Positions 25,534-34,529 of a stretch of DNA of 64,000 nt are shown piece after piece. How positions within the stretch are numbered: position 1 is the first letter of the stretch; each line of letters begins with the position of its first letter. Made by a program: the position numbers and the translations under genes. Below the pieces are notes generated by a model that saw nothing but the letters and a program-made list of their open reading frames with translations, was not told the origin of the DNA and made no database searches. The stretch is from Candidatus Enterococcus murrayae (lineage in GTDB: Bacteria > Bacillota > Bacilli > Lactobacillales > Enterococcaceae): NCBI RefSeq assembly GCF_017315985.1, contig NZ_JAFLVR010000020.1, forward strand, positions 138,766 to 202,765, read 5' to 3'.

Positions 25534-25929
25534 ATGAAAGCTATTATTTCAGGCAGTACTGTTTTTCAAGAAGACTATCTGCAGCTGCAAAAAGATTTTA
25601 AGGATAAAGGAGTTGACGTGATTGATTATCCGCGATTCAGTCAGAACCTAACAGCAGAGTACCCTCAAATTTTGACGAGCTTCTTTAAAAATATTGAAGC
25701 AGCCGATATCTTTTTTTTATTCAATCAAGATAAAAATGGTGTGTCAGGTCGTATTGGTGCGGCAAGCTTTTCCGAACTGACCTATTGTCTGATGCAAAAT
25801 CTTATTCATAACAAAAAGATCAAGATTATTTTATTTAAGGAGCCGTCAAAGGAGAATTTTTGCTTTGATGAGGTGAGTCTCTGGCTGGAGAATGAGTGGG
25901 TGGAGGTGGCCTCGCTCAGCTTCCTGTAA
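25534..25929 (+). CDS. Small protein with nucleoside-2-deoxyribosyltransferase-like fold
   Basis: 131 residues. The opening MKAIISGSTVFQEDYLQL and the later AADIFFLFNQDKNGVSGRIGAASFSELTYC follow the Rossmann-like pattern of nucleoside 2-deoxyribosyltransferase relatives (beta strand, glycine-serine loop, acidic DxxF..N motif, then a glycine-rich phosphate loop and catalytic-glutamate-like SELTYC). Catalytic residues are not secure, so I call only the fold. AAAGGTGAG precedes the ATG. It ends 34 bases before the ABC exporter and may share its transcript, with no evident functional link. Confidence 0.65.
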   Translation: MKAIISGSTVFQEDYLQLQKDFKDKGVDVIDYPRFSQNLTAEYPQILTSFFKNIEAADIFFLFNQDKNGVSGRIGAASFSELTYCLMQNLIHNKKIKIILFKEPSKENFCFDEVSLWLENEWVEVASLSFL

Positions 25930-25963
25930 CCGAATTTTGAATGATCATAAAGGAGTTTCAACA

Positions 25964-27679
25964 ATGTTAAAGCGTTTTTTTAGTTATTATCGTCCTTATA
26001 AAGGATTGTTTCTATTAGATTTTACCTGTGCTGTATTTGCGGGTCTGCTAGAGCTGGCCTTTCCAGTTGCGGTCAATCAGGTGATTGATAAGATCATGCC
26101 GCAAAAGGAATTTCGTGTCATTCTACTGGCCTGCTTCGCTCTTTTTCTATTTTATGTATTAAATACGGTCCTGCAATATATTGTCGTATTTTTTGGTCAT
26201 CAGCTGGGGGTCAATATTGAGACGGATATGCGCCGGGAATTATTTGCCCATTTACAAACTCAACCATATGAATATTATGACAACCAAAAAACTGGGAAGC
26301 TGATCAGTCGTTTGACCACCGATTTGTTTGAAATATCAGAGGTCGCTCATCATGGTCCAGAGGATGTTTTTATTACAGTGATGACATTGGTGGGGGCGTT
26401 TTTGCTGATGCTCAACACACATGTAAAATTAGCGATCGCAACCTTTGCCGTATTGCCGCTAATCACGGTTGCTTTAGTCTTTTTCAATAAGAAGATGACC
26501 AATGTAAATACGCGTATTTATGAGGATTTAGGTGAATTTAACGCGGGAGTGGAGGCTTCTGTCAGTGGGATTCGAGTAACACAATCCTTTGCTAATGAGG
26601 AGTATGAATACCATCGATTTGGCGGGTTAAGTGAGGCCTATCGAAAATCAAAGATTCTATTTTACCGAATAATGGCCGTCAGCTCAGCGTATAACTACTT
26701 GTTGATTCGTTTAATCAATTTGTTCACACTGATTTTTGGCTCTTATTATGTGATCAAAGGGGAATTGACGAACGGTCAATTTGTCGGGTTCATTCTCCTT
26801 GCGAATGTTTTTGTTCGTCCGATCGAAAAGGTCAACACTATGATCGAAAGCTATCCAAAGGGGATCGCAGGATTCAAACGGCTCACAGAGGAATTAGATA
26901 AAAAGCCCACGATTGTCGATCAGCCAAATGCGGTGAAGGTGACACAGTTATCAGGAGATATTCATTATGAGAACGTATCCTTTTCCTATGGGGATGGAAA
27001 AAAAGTATTGAATCATGTGAATCTGACCATCAAAACAGGCGAAACCGTAGCTTTTGTCGGGCAAAGCGGCTCTGGAAAGACCACCTTGTGTAATTTGCTG
27101 CCGCGTTTTTATGAGGTGACGGATGGACGAATCACTATCGATCAGCTAGATATTCGAGAAATGACACTAGCCTCCTTGCGAAATCAAATCGGGATCGTCC
27201 AGCAGGATGTTTTCCTGTTTCCAGGAAGCATTCGCGAAAACATTGCTTATGGTCGATTGGACGCCAGTGAAGAAGAGATCCTGACGGCAGCCAAATTGGC
27301 CCATCTGGAGGGTGTTTTAGATAAAATGCCTGAGGGAATCAATACCCAGATCGGTGAACGCGGCGTTAAGCTTTCCGGAGGACAAAAGCAGCGAGTGGCG
27401 ATTGCTCGAATGTTTCTGAAAAATCCGCCGATTCTGATTTTAGATGAAGCGACCTCCGCTTTGGACACGGAAACAGAACAGGTGATTCAGGATTCCTTGA
27501 ATTCCTTAGCAAAAGGACGGACCACCATGATCATTGCCCATCGTTTAGCTTCGATCAAGCATGCGACCCGAATCGTCGTTGTTAGCTCTGAAGGAATCCT
27601 CGAACAGGGGACTCACGAAGAATTAATGGCAAAAGGTGGAACGTACCGCCAATTATATGATGCACAATTCAGAAAATAA
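25964..27679 (+). CDS. ABC exporter, fused membrane and ATPase domains
   Basis: 571-residue half-transporter of the multidrug/lipid export type, working as a dimer. Six membrane helices span about 15-300; the ATPase domain has Walker A GQSGSGKTTL (near 367), the Q loop IVQQDVFLF, signature LSGGQKQR, Walker B ILILDEATSALD and H-loop IIAHRL. The ATG at 25964 follows AAAGGAG by 8 bases; the frame extends upstream into the preceding gene but without a start signal. One gene only, so probably a homodimer. Close in type to MsbA/LmrA/YwjA-like exporters; substrate unknown. Ends at a bidirectional terminator. Confidence 0.94.
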   Translation: MLKRFFSYYRPYKGLFLLDFTCAVFAGLLELAFPVAVNQVIDKIMPQKEFRVILLACFALFLFYVLNTVLQYIVVFFGHQLGVNIETDMRRELFAHLQTQPYEYYDNQKTGKLISRLTTDLFEISEVAHHGPEDVFITVMTLVGAFLLMLNTHVKLAIATFAVLPLITVALVFFNKKMTNVNTRIYEDLGEFNAGVEASVSGIRVTQSFANEEYEYHRFGGLSEAYRKSKILFYRIMAVSSAYNYLLIRLINLFTLIFGSYYVIKGELTNGQFVGFILLANVFVRPIEKVNTMIESYPKGIAGFKRLTEELDKKPTIVDQPNAVKVTQLSGDIHYENVSFSYGDGKKVLNHVNLTIKTGETVAFVGQSGSGKTTLCNLLPRFYEVTDGRITIDQLDIREMTLASLRNQIGIVQQDVFLFPGSIRENIAYGRLDASEEEILTAAKLAHLEGVLDKMPEGINTQIGERGVKLSGGQKQRVAIARMFLKNPPILILDEATSALDTETEQVIQDSLNSLAKGRTTMIIAHRLASIKHATRIVVVSSEGILEQGTHEELMAKGGTYRQLYDAQFRK

Positions 27680-27728
27680 AAAAACGGCCAGTCATAAAAT
27701 CCTGTGGGAGATTACGACTGACCGTTTT
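27680..27728. terminator. Bidirectional terminator between convergent genes
   Basis: AAAAACGGCCAGTCATAA and TTACGACTGACCGTTTTT pair over 18 bp with two mismatches; A/T tracts on both sides serve the exporter gene and the nucleotidase gene. Confidence 0.85.
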
Positions 27729-27733
27729 TAATT

Positions 27734-29281
27734 TTACAGGCGCACTTGGAAGTTATGATTCACTTCTGCTTTGATGACTGGGTGGGCTTTTAAGTATTCT
27801 GCGATAAGTTCAGTCATATCGATTGGGATTTCCCGCACGATTTTTTCTGCACGGAATATCCTATAATTTCCGCCGCCGATCGCGCGGTATTGATTCGTCA
27901 CAACTTCTAGCTCTTGCTCTAAAGTAATTGGCTTGCCTTGAAAGTCAAGCCGTGTTATCCGCTGACCAGCCGGCCGGCTCATATCGATCGTGTAATCAAT
28001 GCCTTCATACATATCATAATTATAATATTGTGGTTTAGGATGGATAAACGCGGGATTGAACACGATCCGACCATTTTCCACCGCAAGATAATTCGCGGTC
28101 TGCTCCAGTGCGGATCGTAATTCGGCCCCATTGATTTTAATGACCGCTAAGGTGTTGGGATAGATGTAGTTGGTAATGACATCCCGCATCGTAATCGTCT
28201 TGCCAAATCCTTTTCCATCATTATTGAAGAGCGCTGTACCAGAGATTTTTGCACCGCTGGCGAATAGTTGGACGCGATTAATAAACTCGACGTATGGATG
28301 CTCCTCAATGCGTGCCTGCATTGGATCGAGAATGCGCATATCGCCTGACACTTCACCTAAAGTTTGATTCAGCCAGCTTTCCAGTTCTGCTTCAACTGGT
28401 CTGATCACTGAGAGAATTTCAGGATCAGGCTTCACCGCCTCCACAGAATGCAGCGCGGCACAGCTGTCAACGACAACAGCCTGATCGCCATTTTTTTCTA
28501 CCGTTAACTGAATTTCTCCAATATGATTTCCTCGATACCCCGGCTGCACAATTTGAACGCCGTTGATTTTTGCCGCGATGGTTCGGTGCTGATGCCCAGT
28601 GAAAAGGGCATCAATTCCAGCAACCTCCTGCAGTAAGGCATATCCTTCATTTTCACCAGTCAGTGCTTCAGTCGCCTCACCCGTGGAGAGTTCCTTTTCA
28701 AAACCGCCGTGATAACTGACCACGACCAAATCTGCCTGCTGCTTCAAGAGAGGAATGTACTTCTTTGCAGTATCAACGATGCTTTCAAAAACCATGCCTT
28801 TAAGGGTTTCTGGTTTTTCCCAATGGGGGATATACTGCGTAGTTAGTCCCAAAACAGCGATCTTTATTCCAGCTTTTTCGATAATCGTATAGGCCTTGCC
28901 GAAATACGGCTGGCCTGTATGATTTAAGACATTCGCCGCTAGAACAGGCGCAGTATAATTTTCAATCGCTTCTTTTAAATAGTCAATTCCGTAGTTAAAC
29001 TCATGATTCCCGATGACTTGAACGTCATAATGCATCCTATTGATCAGATCGGTTAGTTCCTTGGCTGAATGTTTTTCTTTGGCCAGGTAGTAGCTCAAGG
29101 GGGAGCCTTGTATGAAATCGCCATTCTCAATCGTAATCACTGGGCCTTCCGCTTTTGATCGAAGCTCTTTCAATTTTGCGGATATTTTAGCCGCGCCAAG
29201 GGCTAACGCCTCTTTACCAGAATAATCTGTGGGAGAAACATAGCCATGCATATCGCTGGTTTCAAGAAAAGTAATTTTCAT
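27734..29281 (-). CDS. Cytoplasmic 5'-nucleotidase / 2',3'-cyclic phosphodiesterase family
   Basis: 515-residue bimetallic phosphohydrolase of the UshA/CpdB family. N-terminal calcineurin-like domain: FLETSDMHGY (metal D and H), ENGDFIQGSPL, VIGNHEFNYG, VVSYHGG and FTGHQHRT. C-terminal 5'-nucleotidase domain from about 300 with FNNDGKGFG and ITNQYRAIGGGNYRIF-like substrate loop. No signal peptide, so it acts inside the cell. The ATG at 29281 follows AAAGGAG. Last gene downstream of the phn transporter, in the same direction but separated from the metallophosphoesterase by a hairpin. Likely dephosphorylates nucleotides or sugar phosphates brought in or made inside. Confidence 0.9.
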   Translation of the reverse strand: MKITFLETSDMHGYVSPTDYSGKEALALGAAKISAKLKELRSKAEGPVITIENGDFIQGSPLSYYLAKEKHSAKELTDLINRMHYDVQVIGNHEFNYGIDYLKEAIENYTAPVLAANVLNHTGQPYFGKAYTIIEKAGIKIAVLGLTTQYIPHWEKPETLKGMVFESIVDTAKKYIPLLKQQADLVVVSYHGGFEKELSTGEATEALTGENEGYALLQEVAGIDALFTGHQHRTIAAKINGVQIVQPGYRGNHIGEIQLTVEKNGDQAVVVDSCAALHSVEAVKPDPEILSVIRPVEAELESWLNQTLGEVSGDMRILDPMQARIEEHPYVEFINRVQLFASGAKISGTALFNNDGKGFGKTITMRDVITNYIYPNTLAVIKINGAELRSALEQTANYLAVENGRIVFNPAFIHPKPQYYNYDMYEGIDYTIDMSRPAGQRITRLDFQGKPITLEQELEVVTNQYRAIGGGNYRIFRAEKIVREIPIDMTELIAEYLKAHPVIKAEVNHNFQVRL

Positions 29282-29324
29282 TTTGGCTTCTCCTTTCTTC
29301 ATAGTAGTTTTTTTACAATAATAC

Positions 29325-29363
29325 AGAAGAGACCGAAGAAGCTGTCGCTGTTCGGTCTCTTCT
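29325..29363 (-). terminator. Hairpin ending the phn-metallophosphoesterase transcript
   Basis: AGAAGAGACCGAA (29325-29337) pairs perfectly over 13 bp with TTCGGTCTCTTCT (29351-29363). Reading the minus strand the tract after it is AT-rich but not purely T, so some read-through into the nucleotidase gene is possible. Confidence 0.75.
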
Positions 29364-29372
29364 CCAACTTGA

Positions 29373-30176
29373 TTATTTACTCATATCAAGAGTCTTCAGA
29401 ACATGGCCTGAAAGAAAATTCTCTGTTGTTTGCTGCGTCACTCGACCCTGTTGAAGGTGGTAAAGATTATAGCCGTGACGTTCTTCAAACCGTACAAGAC
29501 CATCCCCTTCGTCCTCGCCGACAAAAGACATGCTGGACACTGTAAAATAGGGGATACCGGCGATGTCGTCGTTAAAAGTATGGTGGGTGTGACCATTTAG
29601 TATGCAGCTAATGTTGTAGGGAGCGATCAGCTGCAGGAAACGTTCAGCTCCCGGCCATTCTGGAATACTGCTTTGATGTGCCAGCAAATGATGGTGGGTT
29701 ACTAAAACAATCGGCTGGTTTTTCTCCCGTTCCAACGTTTTTTCCAGCCACTGAAATTGCTGCTCATCCACAATACCATCCGCATGCCCATAGCATGAAT
29801 TGTCAAAAGCAATCACGGTGAAGTCAGGTAGATATTCTACTTGATTATACGGCTCAGCGGAGGCTGGTTCATTACACCAGCCGACTCGAAAATGTTCCTT
29901 GATATCGTGATTTCCTAAAGTAACAACGACTTTGGTGTCTCCTAAAAAATTTTTCAGCCAATCCCGTAAATAGCGATAATCTTCTACCTCGCCATCCTCG
30001 GTTAAATCACCGCTAATGATCACTAGATCCAGCACTGTTTGCTGCTGAAGCTGCTTCAAGCATTGCTCCAACGGAATAAGCGGATTTTGCATCTTTGCGA
30101 GCATCCCTTTATAGCCTTCATCGCAGGCCTCATACTTTCTGCGAAAATGTATATCTGATATATGCAATATATTCAT
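29373..30176 (-). CDS. Calcineurin-like metallophosphoesterase in the phn operon
   Basis: 267 residues with the complete binuclear metal set: LHISDIHF (D, H), ISGDLTEDG, VVTLGNHD, VLVTHHHLL and LNGHTHHTF. Resembles CpdA/YfcE-type cytoplasmic phosphodiesterases. The ATG at 30176 is immediately after the end of the phnE2 gene, whose stop is at 30179, so it is co-translated with the transporter; the longer frame reaching 30272 lies inside phnE2. The position suggests it cleaves the ester or diester imported by PhnCDE. Substrate not identifiable. Confidence 0.9.
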   Translation of the reverse strand: MNILHISDIHFRRKYEACDEGYKGMLAKMQNPLIPLEQCLKQLQQQTVLDLVIISGDLTEDGEVEDYRYLRDWLKNFLGDTKVVVTLGNHDIKEHFRVGWCNEPASAEPYNQVEYLPDFTVIAFDNSCYGHADGIVDEQQFQWLEKTLEREKNQPIVLVTHHHLLAHQSSIPEWPGAERFLQLIAPYNISCILNGHTHHTFNDDIAGIPYFTVSSMSFVGEDEGDGLVRFEERHGYNLYHLQQGRVTQQTTENFLSGHVLKTLDMSK

Positions 30177-30178
30177 TT

Positions 30179-30961
30179 TTATCTCAATTTCTTTCTTATG
30201 ATTCCGGTTATTTGATCTAAAATAAACACGGTAACAACAACACCGAGCAATATTATGCTGACCTTGCTCCACGAACGCGTTTGAATCGCGAAAATCAATG
30301 GCGCGCCAATTCCGCCAGCTCCAACTAGCCCAAGTGTTGCGGCACTGCGGACAGCAATCTCAAAATGATTTAACGCCAGGGAAGAGTAGATAGGCATCAG
30401 ATAGGGAACACGTACATAAAAAATCGTCTGCCAAAAATTTGCTCCTACGGCATGCATTTCTTCCACCAGACGCTCGTCCATTGCTTCCATTTCTTCAGTA
30501 AATAATTTTCCCAGCATTCCAATTTGATGAACACCGATCGCCATGACACCGGCAAACGGTCCTGGCCCAACGACCTTCACAAAGATAATGGCAAAAACCA
30601 GCTCAGGGAAGGCACGCAGCACATTGCAAATAAATTTCCCTAACTTAGTGACCCAAGGATGCGCCTGCCATAGATTTACTGCACTGATTAACGTGATGGG
30701 GATAGCTAAAACGGTGGCAATCATCGTTCCTAAGCAGGCAATGCCGATCGTCAGCAACAGCAGACTCAGCAAGTCTTCGCCGCTGCCGTCATAGAGAAAT
30801 CCCCAATCAGGTTGAGATAAGCCGCGTAAAACATCCATTCCCATGGAAGGTGAAAAAGTACGCAGTCCCGAATAGTCAAGCGTCATTGCTGAAAGGATAA
30901 CAAGAATAATTACGACGATCAGTGAAAGGATCGTTTTTCTACTCATCTCACGAATCATCAT
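30179..30961 (-). CDS. phnE: Phosphonate-type ABC permease, second subunit
   Basis: 260-residue inner-membrane subunit of a PhnCDE-type importer. About six helices; the cytoplasmic coupling loop EEMHAVGANFWQTIFYVRVPYLMP (EAA motif) contacts the ATPase. LGLVGAGGIGAPL is the conserved C-terminal family string. The first ATG overlaps the stop of the first permease (ATGA). Two phnE paralogues in tandem form a heterodimeric channel, as in streptococcal and enterococcal phn clusters. Confidence 0.93.
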   Translation of the reverse strand: MMIREMSRKTILSLIVVIILVILSAMTLDYSGLRTFSPSMGMDVLRGLSQPDWGFLYDGSGEDLLSLLLLTIGIACLGTMIATVLAIPITLISAVNLWQAHPWVTKLGKFICNVLRAFPELVFAIIFVKVVGPGPFAGVMAIGVHQIGMLGKLFTEEMEAMDERLVEEMHAVGANFWQTIFYVRVPYLMPIYSSLALNHFEIAVRSAATLGLVGAGGIGAPLIFAIQTRSWSKVSIILLGVVVTVFILDQITGIIRKKLR

Positions 30962-31737
30962 AGAAGGGACCTCCTAACCTGCTCGCTCAATTTATCCACG
31001 AGTGCGACAGTAATCAAAATCGTCAGAATGATAATCGACACCCGTTCGTAATTCAGCAGAGCCAATGAGGAATTCAGGATTACTCCGATCCCGCCAGCAC
31101 CAACGTAACCAAGAACGGTAGAGGCGCGAACATTGACCTCAAACGCGTAAAAAGCATAGCTGGCAAATTGACTCAATACCTGCGGGGCGATCGACCAGAC
31201 AGCGATCTGCATTTTATTCGCACCAACTGCTGCCGCAGCTTCGATTGGTCCGAAATCAATCGTCTCAATTGCTTGGAACATTAGCTGCGACACCATGCCG
31301 AAGGTGAATACAGCGATCGTCAATACGCCTGTTGCTTCACCGATACCGAAAATTGCGACAAAAAGAGCAGCCAAAAGCAGGGTAGGAATGGTGCGAACCA
31401 AGCCCAGCAGAAAACGAAAAATCGTAGATAGCCAACGATTTTCAGTTACGACAGTCGTTGCTAGAAAGCTGATAGGGATCGCAAAAACCAGCCCAATCAC
31501 AGTTCCCAAAAGCGACATTTGCAGTGTTTTGATCATCGGTTCGACTAATTTAGGCAAATAACTGAAATCAGGATGGATAAACCGCGATAAGAAGGCGGTC
31601 ATCTGACTAGAATTTTGAAAAACCTGCGAAAATTCAGCTGCCGTTATCCAGGCACTGCCTTGAAAACAGGCAAATAGAAATAGAAGAATGAGCAGGTGCT
31701 TATACCACTTAAAGTGAACTGTCTCTTTCAAGCTCAT
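30958..31737 (-). CDS. phnE: Phosphonate-type ABC permease, first subunit
   Basis: Channel subunit of about 259 residues, paralogue of the next gene, with [13 protein letters not shown] as first helix, the EAA loop [27 protein letters not shown] and [14 protein letters not shown] near the end. I chose the ATG at 31737, which starts 29 bases inside phnC; an in-frame TTG at 31761 would overlap further. AAGGCAGG upstream is a modest ribosome binding site, fitting coupled translation. Substrate class is from the family: phosphonates, phosphite or phosphate esters. Confidence 0.92.
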   Translation of the reverse strand: MSLKETVHFKWYKHLLILLFLFACFQGSAWITAAEFSQVFQNSSQMTAFLSRFIHPDFSYLPKLVEPMIKTLQMSLLGTVIGLVFAIPISFLATTVVTENRWLSTIFRFLLGLVRTIPTLLLAALFVAIFGIGEATGVLTIAVFTFGMVSQLMFQAIETIDFGPIEAAAAVGANKMQIAVWSIAPQVLSQFASYAFYAFEVNVRASTVLGYVGAGGIGVILNSSLALLNYERVSIIILTILITVALVDKLSEQVRRSLL

Positions 31738-32500
31738 CAAATTCGCCTGCCTTTTCTTCAAAAATTGCTTTGCCGTAAATCTGACTCAGCCGTTCGTCCG
31801 TCAAAGCTTCCGGTGTTCCATCAAAAACGACCTGACCCGCATTCAAAGCGATGACCCGAGTGGAAAACTCACGCGCCAGCGGCACTGAATGAAGGTTGAC
31901 GATTACGGTTTTGTTCATTGTTTGATTAATTTTTTTCAGATCCTGCATGACTTTTTGAGTAGTGATAGGGTCTAGCGAAGCGACCGGTTCATCTGCCAAA
32001 ATAATCGGAGCCTGCTGTACTAAAGCTCGAGCAATCGAAACCCGCTGCTGCTGTCCGCCGCTAAGCTCGTCACTGCGTGTTTGTAATTTATCCGATAGGC
32101 CGACCGTTTCCAGTGCTTCCTTCGTTTGCTGATAATCCTCTTTGGTGAAGAGACCAAAAATACTTTTCCAAGTCGAATAATAGCCCAATCTGCCAGAGAG
32201 CACATTTTTCTGAACCGTACTGCGCTTCACAAGATTGAAGCTTTGTGAGATCAAGCCGATCTGCCGGCGGATCGGCCGCAATTCCTTCTTGTTGGCTTTT
32301 GTAATAGAGGTGCCATTGATACGGATATCTCCTTTAGTAGTATCAACTAAACGGTTGATGCTGCGTAAAAGAGTACTTTTACCGGCACCGCTCAAACCGA
32401 TGATGGAAACAAATTCGCCATCTTCAATTGTTAGGTTGATATCCTTCAGACCTACAACGCCGTTCGGATACACCTTTGAAACCTTGTCAAAAATTATCAT
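31709..32500 (-). CDS. phnC: Phosphonate-type ABC importer ATPase
   Basis: 263-residue ATP-binding subunit. Walker [10 protein letters not shown] (about 35-43), the PhnC-specific stretch [22 protein letters not shown] (Q loop and arginine motif), signature LSGGQQQR, Walker [13 protein letters not shown] and H-loop NLHSV. Order of the operon is phnD-phnC-phnE-phnE-phosphoesterase. Upstream lies a strong hairpin (32520-32550) that separates it from phnD. The frame's last codons overlap the start of the permease gene. Confidence 0.95.
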   Translation of the reverse strand: MIIFDKVSKVYPNGVVGLKDINLTIEDGEFVSIIGLSGAGKSTLLRSINRLVDTTKGDIRINGTSITKANKKELRPIRRQIGLISQSFNLVKRSTVQKNVLSGRLGYYSTWKSIFGLFTKEDYQQTKEALETVGLSDKLQTRSDELSGGQQQRVSIARALVQQAPIILADEPVASLDPITTQKVMQDLKKINQTMNKTVIVNLHSVPLAREFSTRVIALNAGQVVFDGTPEALTDERLSQIYGKAIFEEKAGEFDELERDSSL

Positions 32501-32519
32501 GATCCGTCTCCATTTTTTA

Positions 32520-32550
32520 AAGTGTCAGCAAAATAAACTTGCTGACACTT
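32520..32550 (-). promoter_or_regulatory. Hairpin between phnD and phnC
   Basis: AAGTGTCAGCAA and TTGCTGACACTT pair perfectly over 12 bp around a 7-base loop. On the transcript it is followed by A, not T, so it is more likely an mRNA 3'-end stabiliser that raises phnD over phnC than a terminator. Confidence 0.65.
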
Positions 32551-32559
32551 CCTGTTGTT

Positions 32560-33489
32560 TTATTCCGCTGCTTTTTTCGTATAGTCTCTGATCGTATCAT
32601 AGGCAGAGTCGGCAGCTTCTTCATAGCCTTGATGACCCCATAAAGACATGGCTTCAGAGCCGTCTTCGTCATCCTTCATATTAAGGAAGGTCTTTTTGAT
32701 TTTTGCTTTCAAATCCTTTGACATATCGGGTTGAACCGCGATGGCGTCATTGGGAATATCGCCTTCAGTTAAGTACAATACTTTTAAATCCTTGAATAGA
32801 TCATTGTCTGAGAAGTTTGAGGCAAATACGTTTCTTGCTCCTTCAAAAACAAAGGCAGCATCCATTTGCTTATTCAATACGGCAGTGATCTCACTTGGGA
32901 TATCATTGACGGTTGTCATTTTTGTATCCGCTGTTGGATCAATCCCAGCATTTTTTAATTCAGCTACAGGATAAATATAACCGCTGGCTGAGTTTGGACT
33001 CAATGTAGCGATATTTTTGCCTTTTAAATCCGTCAATTTGTTCAAGCCGCTATCCGCACGAACCAAAACTTCGCCTTTAAAGGTATTCGTCAATTTATCT
33101 TTCAACGGCAGGCCAGTTTCTTGATCGTAGTCACCTAGCTGTGACGTTAGAATCGCTTCGGCAGCGCCAGCATCTTTTGCTTGAACATAGGCTGCTGGAG
33201 GCATGATACCGATATCTACTTGCCCAGAAGACATGGCTTCAACAATGGTTGAATAGTCAGTAGCTAAAGTAACCTCTACATCGCGGTCCAATTTTTTTGA
33301 CAGGTATTTAGCAAATGGTTTTGCCTTTGCTTCCATACTGCCGTCATTGTTTGTCGGAACGAACTGAACGACCAATTTTTCTTTGCTGTCCTTTTCTGAG
33401 CTGCTGTTTGTTTTACCAGAGCCGCAACCAACTAAAGCCGTAAGTAGCATCACTCCGATAAACCCTTTTGCTAACTGTTTTAACTGCAT
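32560..33489 (-). CDS. phnD: Phosphonate-type substrate-binding lipoprotein
   Basis: 309 residues; type II signal peptide with lipobox LVGC (cysteine near 22), then a serine-rich linker. The periplasmic-binding-protein-like body has the PhnD family strings VQFVPTNNDGSMEAKAKPFA, ATDYSTIVEAMSSGQVDIGIMPPAAYV and SPNSASGYIYP. Anchored outside the membrane, it delivers ligand to PhnE. First gene of the operon, with a candidate Crp/Fnr-type operator just before its ribosome binding site (AGGAGG). The ligand could be a phosphonate, phosphite or an organophosphate. Confidence 0.95.
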   Translation of the reverse strand: MQLKQLAKGFIGVMLLTALVGCGSGKTNSSSEKDSKEKLVVQFVPTNNDGSMEAKAKPFAKYLSKKLDRDVEVTLATDYSTIVEAMSSGQVDIGIMPPAAYVQAKDAGAAEAILTSQLGDYDQETGLPLKDKLTNTFKGEVLVRADSGLNKLTDLKGKNIATLSPNSASGYIYPVAELKNAGIDPTADTKMTTVNDIPSEITAVLNKQMDAAFVFEGARNVFASNFSDNDLFKDLKVLYLTEGDIPNDAIAVQPDMSKDLKAKIKKTFLNMKDDEDGSEAMSLWGHQGYEEAADSAYDTIRDYTKKAAE

Positions 33490-33506
33490 TTTTCTCCTCC
33501 TGTTGG

Positions 33507-33524
33507 ATGTAATTTCTATTACGT
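33507..33524. promoter_or_regulatory. Candidate Crp/Fnr-type operator before phnD
   Basis: ATGTAATTTCTATTACGT (33507-33524) is a two-fold symmetric site, GTAAT-N4-ATTAC at its core with one flanking mismatch, the half-site spacing of Crp/Fnr boxes. It sits between phnD and the divergent Crp/Fnr-family gene, close to the phnD ribosome binding site. Binding by that protein is inferred. The rest of the 33490-33683 gap is AT-rich promoter DNA. Confidence 0.5.
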
Positions 33525-33683
33525 CTAAATCATAGCAAGGAATAAAAAATAATGAAGTGACGCACGTCCTATTTTACACAACTTTTACATACAATTTACA
33601 TATAAATATAAAAATCGTTCGTATTGAGACTAAAAACATTCTAGGCTATAATAAAGAAAAACTCTTTAGAGGTGACTTTTTTC

Positions 33684-34364
33684 ATGAAAAAAATTCAAGA
33701 CACGGAACAGCTGTCTGCCTACGTTGAGATGCATAATTTGCAGGATTATATGGATTCAGATTTCTTGGCGATGGCTTCTTTGCAGTATTTCGAAAAGGAA
33801 GAGCACCTCATTCAAACGGGAACGACTTCTGATTATCTGTACTTTTTAGTAGATGGAACGGTAATGGTTTATTCCTATTCCTCGGATACTCAAAATATTT
33901 GTATCGACTATGCCAAGCCTGCTACACCGCTTGGCGAGGCGTCTTCTCTATGGGGCTTGCTGCCCAAAAGCAGTGTAAAGGCCGTCTCAAATTGTATCTG
34001 CGTCAGCATCCCCCTGAATAAATACCGTTCACAGCTGCAAGAGGATGTTCGCTTTTTACAGAATATTTGCCAGCTGTTGAGCTATCGACTAAACTCAGGG
34101 ATCAACCTAGCCAATTCATTAACTGAGCCAGTCGAGACTCGCTTGGCAAAGTTCATCCTCGAGCATCACGAAAACAACCAGTTTTCATTTCGCTTAACCA
34201 CCTGTGCATCCATTTTAAATGTCAGCTATCGGCATCTTTTACGAACGATCACGAATTTTAGAGAGGCGAACATCATAGAAAAGAAGAAGAATGGTTATTT
34301 GATTCATGATGTCGCTGCGCTGGAGGAGCTAGCCGAAAATCTCAGCAGTCCCGCTAAATCATAG
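33684..34364 (+). CDS. Crp/Fnr-family regulator, YeiL-like
   Basis: 226 residues: cyclic-nucleotide-binding beta-roll at about 15-130 (LIQTGTTSDYLYFLVDGTVMVYSY, PLGEASSLWG) and a C-terminal winged helix near 150-220 (FRLTTCASILNVSYRHLLRTITNF). No N-terminal cysteine cluster for an iron-sulphur centre, so it is not a classical Fnr; single cysteines are scattered. The ATG at 33684 follows AGAGGTGA; an earlier GTG at 33672 lies within that site. Divergent from phnD, so probably its regulator. Effector unknown. Confidence 0.87.
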   Translation: MKKIQDTEQLSAYVEMHNLQDYMDSDFLAMASLQYFEKEEHLIQTGTTSDYLYFLVDGTVMVYSYSSDTQNICIDYAKPATPLGEASSLWGLLPKSSVKAVSNCICVSIPLNKYRSQLQEDVRFLQNICQLLSYRLNSGINLANSLTEPVETRLAKFILEHHENNQFSFRLTTCASILNVSYRHLLRTITNFREANIIEKKKNGYLIHDVAALEELAENLSSPAKS

Positions 34365-34373
34365 AAAATCCGC

Positions 34374-34413
34374 ACATCCTTGTGATTATTGTTCATTGCA
34401 AGGGTGTTTTTTT
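34374..34413 (+). terminator. Terminator of the Crp/Fnr-family gene
   Basis: ACATCCTTG and CAAGGGTGT pair (one G-U) around a 16-base loop, followed by seven T. Confidence 0.75.
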
Positions 34414-34529
34414 GCTGAAGGAAGAGCCAATAACTAAAATTTTGGAAAAAACGAATAGTTTTCAAGATATAGGTATGCTATACTTTTGAAAGCTCAATGT
34501 GTCAAGACACATAAAAGGAGAGAAAAACG

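Noticed and set aside
34414-34529. Purine riboswitch before the Bmp-family gene
   Set aside because: Too short and lacks the paired core stems; only a -10-like TATACT and a ribosome binding site were seen.
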